Assembly (NCBI GenBank): GCA_028284625.1
Contig: JANQRH010000009.1
Span: 62,001 to 126,000, forward strand
Source: Afifellaceae bacterium
Lineage (GTDB): Bacteria > Pseudomonadota > Alphaproteobacteria > Rhizobiales > Afifellaceae
Direction: 5' to 3'
DNA length: 64,000 nt
Positions 10,795 through 21,505 of this stretch are shown here, piece after piece (positions within the stretch are counted from its first letter, which is position 1; every line of letters begins with the position of its first letter). The notes below the pieces were generated by a model. The model had not been told where the DNA came from. It did no database searches and saw nothing but the letters and a program-made list of their open reading frames with translations. The translations under genes and the position numbers were made by a program.

Positions 10795-11751
10795 ATGGGG
10801 CTTTCAAGGAATCGCGGCCAGACGACGCTGAAAGAGCGCGTCCGCCTGAGCGGTGTCGGCGTCCACAGCGGCGCCGAGGTTTCGGTCGTCCTCAATCCAG
10901 CTGATCCCAATAGCGGCATTTCGTTTCTGCGGGCCTCCGATAGCGGCGATATCGAAATCCCGGCGCGGTCGAGTGCAGTCGGCGCAACGGCGCTCTGCAC
11001 CGTGCTCGGCGACCCCAAAGGCGTGCATGTCGCGACGGTGGAGCACCTTCTGGCGGCGCTCGCTGGCCTGGGCGTCGACAACTGCCTGATTGAGATCGAT
11101 GGGGCCGAAGTGCCGGTGATGGACGGCAGCTCCCGGGCGTTCGTGGAAGCGATCGACCAGGCTGGCCTTGTCGTGCAGAGCGCGCCGAAGCGCGTTTTGC
11201 GGATCGACAAGCCGGTGCGCATCGAGCAGGGCGAAGCGTTTGCGGAGTTCCTGCCGCATGATGGCTGCCGCTTCGAGATCAGCATCGACTACGATTGCGA
11301 AATTATCGGCCGCCAAGCCTACACGTTCGACCTGTCGGCGGACGGCTTCCGTCGCGACATCGCCGGCGCCCGCACCTACGGCTATTTGAGCGAGGTGGAG
11401 GCGCTTTGGGCGGCGGGATTTGCGCGCGGCTCGTCGCTCGACAATGCCGTGGTCATCGGCGACGGGATCGTCGTCAATCCTGAGGGGCTGCGCTACCCGG
11501 ACGAGTTCGTCCGCCATAAGGTACTCGATACGATCGGCGACCTATCGCTGGCGGGTGCGCCGATCCAGGGTCTCTTCCGCTCCTACAAAGGCGGCCACAG
11601 GCTGAACGCCGCTGCGCTTGCCGCACTTCTGGCGGAAAGCGGGGCATGGACCCTGCGCACGGCAGCGGACGAGCGGGAAACCCGCCCGGCCGGCCGCGTG
11701 GAGCCCGCAGCGGGCCTGGCGGCAGCGGCTTACGCACCGGAAGTGCGCTGA
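10795..11751 (+). CDS. lpxC: UDP-3-O-acyl-N-acetylglucosamine deacetylase LpxC
   Basis: Zinc deacetylase that commits UDP-acyl-GlcNAc to lipid A synthesis. Zinc ligands are visible in VEHLLAALAGLG and in HKVLDTIGDL (His and Asp). Other family segments are SGVGVHSG, VPVMDGSS and FRSYKGGHRLNAA near the end. At 318 aa it is normal, with a short Ala-rich C-terminal tail. It has its own 230-base upstream gap, so it probably has its own promoter although it follows ftsZ as in most alphaproteobacteria. Confidence 0.96.
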   Translation: MGLSRNRGQTTLKERVRLSGVGVHSGAEVSVVLNPADPNSGISFLRASDSGDIEIPARSSAVGATALCTVLGDPKGVHVATVEHLLAALAGLGVDNCLIEIDGAEVPVMDGSSRAFVEAIDQAGLVVQSAPKRVLRIDKPVRIEQGEAFAEFLPHDGCRFEISIDYDCEIIGRQAYTFDLSADGFRRDIAGARTYGYLSEVEALWAAGFARGSSLDNAVVIGDGIVVNPEGLRYPDEFVRHKVLDTIGDLSLAGAPIQGLFRSYKGGHRLNAAALAALLAESGAWTLRTAADERETRPAGRVEPAAGLAAAAYAPEVR

Positions 11752-11811
11752 TCGGCGCTGCAAAACTCTCCGATTAGCCACAGCGCGGCCATCATTGCGT
11801 GGTGAACGCCC

Positions 11812-11839
11812 TTGAAACGCGCTCCGCCTCCGTTATGAC
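11812..11839 (+). promoter_or_regulatory. Possible sigma-70 promoter for bamD
   Basis: TTGAAA, a 16-base spacer and TATGAC lie 30-57 bases upstream of the bamD ATG in the 117-base gap after lpxC. Both hexamers deviate from consensus, so this is a tentative call. Confidence 0.3.
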
Positions 11840-11868
11840 AGGCGGCGCGAATACGGACATGGCTTCAC

Positions 11869-12711
11869 ATGGTTGACGGCTCTTCCGCGGCATCACCGCG
11901 TGCGCGCAGACTCGCTTGGCTTCTGATTCCGGCGCTGGCTTTCGCCGTCTCCGGCTGTTTGGGGCGTGGCGCGAAGACCGAAGAGGTCGTGCAGGTCGCG
12001 CCGCCCGATCTTCTCTACAATGAGGCGCTGGCGCATCTTGAAGCCGGCGAAGCCAAGAAGGCGGCCGAGAAGTTCGAGACCATCGACAAGGAGCACCCGT
12101 ATTCCGATTACGCGCGGCGCTCCACGCTGATGTCGGCCTATATCAACTTCCGCCGCGGCGACTATCCCGAAGCGATCAACAACGCGCAGCGCTTCGTGAC
12201 GCTGTTTCCCGCCAGCCCGGACGCGGCTTACGCGCAATATCTGATCGGCGAATCCTATTTCCGCCAGATACCGGATGTGACCCGTGATCAGGACCTGTCG
12301 CGCAAGGCCATGGAGGCCATGGGCGATGTGGTGCGCAAATATCCCGATTCGGAATACGCCAATGATGCGCGCCGCAAGATCGAGGTGGCGCGCGACCAGC
12401 TGGCCGGCAAGGAGATGCAGATCGGGCGCTACTACATGGAGCGGCGCGAGTATCTTGCCGGCGTCAATCGCTTCAAGGCCGTGGTGGAGGAGTATCAGAC
12501 CACACGGCACGTGGAGGAGGCGCTGCACCGGCTGACGGAGGCTTATCTGGCGCTCGGCATCGTGCCGGAGGCGCAGACGGCGGCCGCCGTGCTTGGGCAC
12601 AATTTCCCCGACAGCGACTGGTACAAGGACAGCTACAGTCTGTTGGGCAAAGCCGGCGTTGCGCCCCAGGAGAACCAAGGCTCCTGGATTTCGCGGGCGT
12701 TCCGCGCCTGA
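11869..12711 (+). CDS. bamD: Outer-membrane assembly lipoprotein BamD
   Basis: Lipoprotein of the BAM complex that inserts beta-barrel proteins. The N-terminus is a signal peptide ending in the lipobox VSGC (Cys near residue 30). TPR-like helical repeats follow: LLYNEALAHLEAGEAKKAAEKFETI, ARRSTLMSAYINFRRGDYPEAINNAQRFV, and QIGRYYMERREYLAGVNRFKAVV. The 280-aa length is normal. It lies between lpxC and recN, the usual position in alphaproteobacteria (formerly called comL). Confidence 0.95.
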   Translation: MVDGSSAASPRARRLAWLLIPALAFAVSGCLGRGAKTEEVVQVAPPDLLYNEALAHLEAGEAKKAAEKFETIDKEHPYSDYARRSTLMSAYINFRRGDYPEAINNAQRFVTLFPASPDAAYAQYLIGESYFRQIPDVTRDQDLSRKAMEAMGDVVRKYPDSEYANDARRKIEVARDQLAGKEMQIGRYYMERREYLAGVNRFKAVVEEYQTTRHVEEALHRLTEAYLALGIVPEAQTAAAVLGHNFPDSDWYKDSYSLLGKAGVAPQENQGSWISRAFRA

Positions 12712-12727
12712 CCGGCCCCGCCGGGCC

Positions 12728-16710
<3,983 letters not shown>

Positions 16711-16927
16711 TCGTCGGCCGATTCACGCTCGTCATCAGAAATTGTAGTCTACATGTTTTACGAGCAAAGCAAATATTATATGCCATATATGCAACCTATA
16801 AGGTGTGTGTTCCCGATTACCTCTGCCATCGCTACTCAACCGATAATCTACATCGAATACCGTTCTCCACCTGATATTGTAGTAAGCCTGCAAATAGCCT
16901 CGTTCTTGTCTGCCCGAAGGCCTGCTG
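16711..16927. other. AT-rich intergenic stretch after ligA
   Basis: About 215 bases with no credible gene. By my count 16741-16920 is about 42% GC, with 30% in the first 60 bases, far below the flanking genes. It contains near-palindromic AT runs around 16775-16800 (TATATG C CATATA). It could hold a promoter for the small genes that follow, or be a remnant of foreign DNA like the AT-rich 5' part of ligA. I see no terminator with a T run. Confidence 0.5.
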
Positions 16928-17035
16928 ATGCCCATTCGCTGCGACGGGCGGCGCATCGTATTGACGGCCGAAGACGGCAGCTTCGTCGTGCGCGGCGGAA
17001 GCCGGCAGGTGAACGTGCCGATGTCGAGTGGGTAG
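16928..17035 (+). CDS. Possible 35-aa small protein
   Basis: A short frame from ATG to TAG reads as a compact beta-prone peptide (MPIRCDGRRIVLTAEDGS...). GC content has returned to normal here. It ends 9 bases before the start of the next secreted-protein gene, which would fit translational coupling. There is no strong ribosome site, and a frame this short can arise by chance, so the call is tentative. Confidence 0.3.
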   Translation: MPIRCDGRRIVLTAEDGSFVVRGGSRQVNVPMSSG

Positions 17036-17044
17036 GGCTACGGC

Positions 17045-17380
17045 TTGAGCACGTTACCGGGGAAGCTTGCGGCGCTCGTTGTCGTGCTTGCCGCGCTTCT
17101 CGATGCTGCGCAAGCGGGGGAGCGCGTTGTCCGCGGCAATCTCGGCGTCGTGGACGGCAACCTGCCGCGCCATAGCTGCTACCGCGTCGAATATGTCCCG
17201 GCGCTCTATCTGGTGAACACACGCGGCAAGCTCGTTCAGCCGGAACGTTATGTGTGGCGCGGCGACATCGTCGACGGCGCACGCGTCCATCACGAGCGCG
17301 TTCCGGCCGTCTATCTTCAGACGCGCGTGCTTCTGGAGCCCGATCATTACACGCTTGTTCGCGTGCCCTGTCAGGGCTGA
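17045..17380 (+). CDS. Small secreted protein with an internal repeat
   Basis: Not recognised. The 111 residues start with a signal peptide (LAALVVVLAALLDAAQA, likely cleaved before GERVV). The mature part has two Cys (near residues 45 and 109) that could pair in the periplasm. Two similar units can be seen, VPALYLVNTRGKLVQPERYV and VPAVYLQTRVLLEPDHYTLV, suggesting an internal duplication. The TTG start is supported by TAGGG upstream and by the immediate signal peptide. A periplasmic structural or binding role is only a guess. Confidence 0.6.
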   Translation: MSTLPGKLAALVVVLAALLDAAQAGERVVRGNLGVVDGNLPRHSCYRVEYVPALYLVNTRGKLVQPERYVWRGDIVDGARVHHERVPAVYLQTRVLLEPDHYTLVRVPCQG

Positions 17381-17418
17381 GGCCCGGAGGTATCCGGCCG
17401 GCTTCTCGGGATCATGCT

Positions 17419-17616
17419 CTAGTCGAGCCTGAAGATTTCCGCATAGTCGCCGCGCTGGCAGAACTTGATGTGCCCGAGACCCTTGGAGACGATGATCTCG
17501 CACTCATCGGTGGCCACGGGACTGGCGTCCCAGTTCGGCCGATCCCCGGAAGATGGTGGCCGCGTCGCGCATGCCGCAAGCAGCAAAGCAACGGCGGCGA
17601 TGATGGCGAGCCGCAT
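17419..17616 (-). CDS. Small lipoprotein, unknown function
   Basis: The 65 residues start with a lipoprotein signal peptide (MRLAIIAAVALLLAAC, lipobox LAAC at Cys 16). The mature peptide is short and polar with Cys residues in DECEII and KFCQRGD. It is divergent from another small lipoprotein at 17711, with a CtrA-type box between them. Immediately after its stop is a 13-base sequence (GATCATGCTCTAG on the + strand) matching the arm of the RIME-like repeat at 39949. Function is unknown. Confidence 0.65.
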   Translation of the reverse strand: MRLAIIAAVALLLAACATRPPSSGDRPNWDASPVATDECEIIVSKGLGHIKFCQRGDYAEIFRLD

Positions 17617-17631
17617 GTTCCCCCCAGCCCG

Positions 17632-17646
17632 TTAACGCCTCGTTAA
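17632..17646. promoter_or_regulatory. CtrA-type box between divergent lipoprotein genes
   Basis: TTAA-CGCCTCG-TTAA matches exactly the full CtrA site TTAA-N7-TTAA known from alphaproteobacteria. It lies 16 bases upstream of the reverse lipoprotein start and 65 bases upstream of the forward one. That CtrA binds here is inferred from the motif. Confidence 0.5.
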
Positions 17647-17710
17647 CCATAACCGGAGATAGAAATTTGTGAAGGAATACATCAATGGATTGTGTTAAGG
17701 AGGGCAGCGA

Positions 17711-18088
17711 GTGCGTTTTCTTTGCAACGCAATCTGTGCCCTCGGCCTGGCGTTCTCGGCGGGATGTGCCGAGACCACGCAAGTCGCGGACCCCGGTGAC
17801 GCTCCCAGCCTGACGACCTCACGTCCCGCCTATGGCTTGCGGCTCGATAGCGAAGGCTACTCGGTCACCGACATTTCTGTGTTCACTCGACGGGGTGACC
17901 GAGAACGCGACGTTCTGGTTGACCGCTGCCGGAACGCAGATGTGGACACGGGATCGTCGGAAGGGCTGCTTGTTCCCATTGATTGCGATGGGCGGCGGCT
18001 CGTGCTGAAGGAGGAGGGCGGGGCCCTCGTCATGCAAGGGGCGCAAAACGGCCGTCGCATTCCGTTGCCCGCCACGACCGGAAACTAA
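17711..18088 (+). CDS. Small lipoprotein, unknown function
   Basis: 125 residues with a lipoprotein signal peptide ending in the lipobox SAGC (Cys near 19). The mature region is polar with a Cys pair (DRCRNAD, PIDCDG) and no recognised domain. The GTG start is supported by AAGGAGGG 8 bases upstream, one of the best ribosome sites in the window. It converges on the ZIP transporter gene. Likely periplasmic or outer-membrane anchored. Confidence 0.7.
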   Translation: MRFLCNAICALGLAFSAGCAETTQVADPGDAPSLTTSRPAYGLRLDSEGYSVTDISVFTRRGDRERDVLVDRCRNADVDTGSSEGLLVPIDCDGRRLVLKEEGGALVMQGAQNGRRIPLPATTGN

Positions 18089-18114
18089 GCCCGCCGCGCG
18101 TCGATCATTTGGGT

Positions 18115-18858
18115 TCAGCCCGCCAGCACGATAATTTGGAATGCCAGCATGGCGGTAAACGCCAGCGTGACGGCAGTAGCTATGTGTGACGCCGGAGCCT
18201 TGCCCAAAGCGTCGGGAATGAGCTCGGCGAAGACCATCCAGATCATAGCGCCCGCGGCGATGCCGAGGCCGACGGGAAGAAATGGCTCGAAGGTCTGCAC
18301 GAACAGAAATGCCGGCACGGCCATCAGCGGCTGCGGCAGGCTGGTGAAGATGCTCCACGCGCCGGCCTTCCAGACGGGCGTGCCCCTGGGCACCAACACC
18401 AGTGAAATGGCTAGGCCCTCCGGCACATTATGCAGCGCAATCGCGGTGGTGATGAAGATGCCGAGCGCTTCGGTGCCGCCGAACGAGACGCCGACGCCCA
18501 CGCCTTCCGCAAAGGAGTGAGCGGTCATGATACCCAGGATGAGCAACGCTTTCTGAGCGTCGGCGCCGCTGAGTTCGGCGATCTTGAAACCGCTATCGTT
18601 GGTGACCAGGCGCTTCGCGAGGACGATTGCCGCCAAGCCGATGAACACGCCCAAAACGACGCGTCCTTCGCTGAGCGCTGCACCTTCGGCGATCAAGCTG
18701 TGCGTGGCGGCGAGCATCAGCCCGGCGGCCATGGCGTTGGCGTAGCCGAGCCATGCCCGGCCGACCTGCCGCACGAATAGGAAGGGCAGCGCCCCCAACC
18801 CGGTCATCAGGGCGGTGACAATGCCGGCGACGAGAACCGTCCAGACGCTTATGTCCAT
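18115..18858 (-). CDS. ZIP-family divalent metal transporter
   Basis: Inner-membrane protein with about eight membrane segments. The ZIP metal-binding motifs lie in the paired helices: HSFAEGVGVGVSFGG and ALHNVPEGLAISLVL, each with His and Glu. It resembles the GufA/ZupT branch that imports zinc and related metals. I chose the ATG at 18858 (GAAAGG upstream) over an in-frame start at 18891, giving 247 aa. No metal regulator lies next to it, so the specific metal cannot be told. Confidence 0.88.
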   Translation of the reverse strand: MDISVWTVLVAGIVTALMTGLGALPFLFVRQVGRAWLGYANAMAAGLMLAATHSLIAEGAALSEGRVVLGVFIGLAAIVLAKRLVTNDSGFKIAELSGADAQKALLILGIMTAHSFAEGVGVGVSFGGTEALGIFITTAIALHNVPEGLAISLVLVPRGTPVWKAGAWSIFTSLPQPLMAVPAFLFVQTFEPFLPVGLGIAAGAMIWMVFAELIPDALGKAPASHIATAVTLAFTAMLAFQIIVLAG

Positions 18859-19062
18859 CGCCGGCCTTTCTGTCGCTGTCCCCGATCTCACGCAGGCTCT
18901 TTATAATCCTTCTAAAGTACTCTTTGCCATCAGTCAGCCCAGCTTGTCGTGGACTCCGCGGCGAAAGTTCACGCAAATGGCCGGGCGCTGAGTAATTTGT
19001 GCAGAGCGGGGCGGCGGTTTGCCTCGGCGTGTTCACCCCCATTGTTCGATTCGTTCAGCGGA

Positions 19063-19827
19063 ATGAACGCGACAGCCCAACGCCGCCTCAATAGGTTCCC
19101 CGCCATGCAGGATCGCATCGCTTCCACGGAGTCCGGGCGCGCCTGGCGCCAGGACGTCACGCAGGGCTTGTTGGACATTTGGCCGATCGTCGTGGCGACC
19201 ATTCCGTTCGGAATGGTCTTTGGCACGGTTGCGTCCGCACAGGGGCTGTCGTTCACCGACAGCGTGCTCATGAGCGCGCTGATGTTCGCCGGCCTGGCGC
19301 AGTTCACCGCCCTTGAGCTCTGGGTTCACCCGCTGCCTTTCGTGGCGATCGTGCTGTCGGTGCTGGCGGTCAATCTGCGCCTGGTGCTCTACGGCGCGGC
19401 CATGGGGCGGCGGATCGGCCATTGGTCGGCGCCTGCCCGCTATACGGGGATCAGCGTGATCACCGATCCGACGATCGCGCTCGTGGAACTGAGAGGTGGG
19501 CAACGCTTGAGCGGTGTCTATTACGCTGCGGTGGCGCTGCCGATCTACGTCAATTGGGTCGTCATGACGGGCATCGGCTATTTCGTCGGCAGCCTGATCG
19601 ATGATCCGCAAGCGATCGGGCTCGATTTCGTGGTGTTCGCCTATTTCGTGCACGTGCTTCTGGCGTTTCGCGGACGGCCGGGTGCGATATGGGTCATTCT
19701 GGCGAGCGCGGCGGCATCGGTTGTCACCTATGCGACGGTCGGTTCGCCCTGGCATTTCGCCAGTGGCGCGGCGGCCGGCATTGCCATTGCCGCGGCTACC
19801 GCCAAACCGGATGGAGCGACGGCATGA
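19063..19827 (+). CDS. azlC: AzlC-family branched-chain amino acid exporter subunit
   Basis: Large subunit of the two-part AzlCD exporter. The family segment WPIVVATIPFGMVFGTVASAQGLS is followed by several membrane helices (LMSALMFAGLAQFTALEL, VNLRLVLYGAAMGRRI). The start is uncertain: ATG at 19063 gives 254 aa and ATG at 19105 gives 240 aa, neither with a strong ribosome site. The stop overlaps the azlD start as ATGA, so the two are coupled. Substrates in this family include leucine, isoleucine and valine analogues. Confidence 0.88.
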   Translation: MNATAQRRLNRFPAMQDRIASTESGRAWRQDVTQGLLDIWPIVVATIPFGMVFGTVASAQGLSFTDSVLMSALMFAGLAQFTALELWVHPLPFVAIVLSVLAVNLRLVLYGAAMGRRIGHWSAPARYTGISVITDPTIALVELRGGQRLSGVYYAAVALPIYVNWVVMTGIGYFVGSLIDDPQAIGLDFVVFAYFVHVLLAFRGRPGAIWVILASAAASVVTYATVGSPWHFASGAAAGIAIAAATAKPDGATA

Positions 19828-20129
19828 GCGCCGACACCGTGAACACGGCGCTGATCGTGCTGCTCGGCGTGGTCACATACGGTCTGCGTGTCGGCGGCTA
19901 TCTTGTGCTGGCGCGCTTTTCCCGGCTGAATCCGCGCGTGGAGGCGGCACTTGATGCCGTGCCGGTAGCCGTCATCACAGCTTTGGTTGCGCCGGTGGCG
20001 CTGGTGACCGGTGCGGCGGAATCGATTGCCGCGGCGGTGACTGTCGTGGCGGCGCTCAAGCTGCCGATCCTGCCGACCCTCGCTGTCGCCGCGGTAGCGG
20101 TTACCGTTCTTCGCGCCGCGGGGCTTTAG
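19824..20129 (+). CDS. azlD: AzlD-family small exporter subunit
   Basis: 101-aa membrane protein with about four helices, partner of AzlC. It shows the family pattern VVTYGLRVGGYLVLARF near the N-terminus and the AALDAVPVAVITALVAP helix. The ATG overlaps the azlC stop by 4 bases, so the two subunits are made together. A small DUF1127 gene runs towards it and a LysR regulator follows beyond that. Confidence 0.88.
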   Translation: MSADTVNTALIVLLGVVTYGLRVGGYLVLARFSRLNPRVEAALDAVPVAVITALVAPVALVTGAAESIAAAVTVVAALKLPILPTLAVAAVAVTVLRAAGL

Positions 20130-20155
20130 GCGCGGCGCGGGTCGAAGCCATTGGT

Positions 20156-20383
20156 TCAGGCGCAGGCACCGCTGGCCGTTGCCGGTTTGATCGCCACCGG
20201 AGCTCGCGGCGCGCGTCGCTCGACCGCAGGTTCTTCCATTCGCGCAACCAATCCGGATGCGGCCTCGTCGATCCGATCGGGTTCGATCCCGAGGTCGCGC
20301 AGGAGGGCGGGCGGCAGGCTTTTCAGGTCGTTGGCCGTCTGTCGGCGGCGGCGCGCTCTGGCGAAAGCGGCGAAGATGTTCAT
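20156..20383 (-). CDS. DUF1127 (YjiS-like) small basic protein
   Basis: 75 residues. The N-terminal part is Arg-rich (FAAFARARRRRQ) and is followed by the DUF1127 core LKSLPPALLRDLGIEPDRID. Proteins of this family are short, basic and widespread in alphaproteobacteria; some bind RNA and affect phosphate or carbon metabolism. I start it at the ATG at 20383 with GGAGAG just upstream. It is divergent from the LysR gene, so the 110-base gap between them may hold both promoters. Confidence 0.8.
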   Translation of the reverse strand: MNIFAAFARARRRRQTANDLKSLPPALLRDLGIEPDRIDEAASGLVARMEEPAVERRAPRAPVAIKPATASGACA

Positions 20384-20494
20384 CTTTCTCTCCATGAGCC
20401 TCAGTCATCCTTGCTGGATGGCTGGATGTCGTGTAGGCCCTATTTCGCAGGGACACGGGCCACGGTCCAACGCATAGGATGCAAGTCAGCATGA

Positions 20495-21505
20495 ATGAGG
20501 TTCATGCTTATGGCTGATGAGAAACTTGCCGCCTTGCCGCCGTTGCACGCGCTGAGGAGCTTTCATGCCGCCGCCCGTTTCGGCCGGTTTCGCGACGCGG
20601 CGGCCGCGCTGGGCCTGTCGGAATCGGCCGTCAGTCACCAGGTGCGGAAGCTGGAGGATTATCTGGGCGTGCCGCTTTTTGAGCGCGGGGGAAACGCCGT
20701 CTGTCTGACGCTCGCCGGGCAGGCCTACTTTGAGGAGATCGATCCGGCGTTCTCACGCATCAGGCGGGCGACAGAAGCGGTCACCGGTCCTTGCTGCCGC
20801 GTGTCGCTGACGCTCACCAACTCGCTTGCTACGCTATGGCTGATCCCGCGGCTGGCGCAGCTAGAGTCAGCGCTGCCGGAGCTGAACCTGCAGATGACGC
20901 CGTCGCCGCGTGTTCTGGATCTCCGCCGCGAACAGATCGATCTGGCGATCCGCTACGGCAAGGGCCATTGGCCGGGCACGACAGCTCACCACCTTTTCGA
21001 TGAGCAGGCTTTTCCGGTCTGCCGCCCGGGTTTTCTTGGCGATGACGTCGAACTGCCGGCCGCACTGGAGGGGCGGCGGATGATTGTCGGCTACGGTTAT
21101 CGGGAGGAATGGCGTGAATGGGCGGAGGCGCATGGCGTGGCACCGCCGTCGCTTGAGGGCGCGCTGGGGCTGGACAGCAGCGAACAGATTTTGACGGCGG
21201 CTGCCGAAGGGCTGGGGATCGCCATCGGCCGGCGGCCTTTGGTCGATTCCTGGCTTGAGGACGGACGCTTGGTGGCGCCGTTCGGCAGCGCGGACGAAAG
21301 CGGCTGCGCCTATTACTTGGTCTACCCCACCGAAGAGGAACTCAGCGTTCCGGCGCGACGCGTCGCACGTTGGCTCGTTGCCATCACTAAAGGCGAAACG
21401 GAGGCGGAGCGGCTCTTCCCTCAGCCGGCGATCGGGCGACAGGCGGCCGCCAGCCAGGCACGGTCGTCAGAGCTCAAGGTCGGCCAACCGCCAAGCACGC
21501 CGTAG
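20495..21505 (+). CDS. LysR-family transcriptional regulator (GcvA-like)
   Basis: DNA-binding regulator. The N-terminal winged helix-turn-helix reads LHALRSFHAAARFGRFRDAAAALGLSESAVSHQVRKLEDYLG at about residues 18-60. The C-terminal half is the LysR ligand-binding domain with DLAIRYGKGHWPG, typical of the GcvA branch. A tail of about 40 extra residues runs into the 3' end of the convergent aminopeptidase gene (85-base overlap). Start could be ATG 20495, 20504 or 20510; a GAGG suits the last. Targets are unknown; azlCD and the adjacent DUF1127 gene are the nearest candidates. Confidence 0.9.
   Translation: MRFMLMADEKLAALPPLHALRSFHAAARFGRFRDAAAALGLSESAVSHQVRKLEDYLGVPLFERGGNAVCLTLAGQAYFEEIDPAFSRIRRATEAVTGPCCRVSLTLTNSLATLWLIPRLAQLESALPELNLQMTPSPRVLDLRREQIDLAIRYGKGHWPGTTAHHLFDEQAFPVCRPGFLGDDVELPAALEGRRMIVGYGYREEWREWAEAHGVAPPSLEGALGLDSSEQILTAAAEGLGIAIGRRPLVDSWLEDGRLVAPFGSADESGCAYYLVYPTEEELSVPARRVARWLVAITKGETEAERLFPQPAIGRQAAASQARSSELKVGQPPSTP

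Noticed and set aside
16735-16956. A reverse open frame of 73 codons across the AT-rich gap
   Set aside because: The aromatic-rich product looks like translated AT-rich noncoding DNA; it has no signal, domain or ribosome site.
16753-17175. A forward open frame of 140 codons after ligA
   Set aside because: Its first half is the AT-rich gap and its second half is an Arg/Ala-rich shadow overlapping the secreted-protein gene; no ribosome site or domain.
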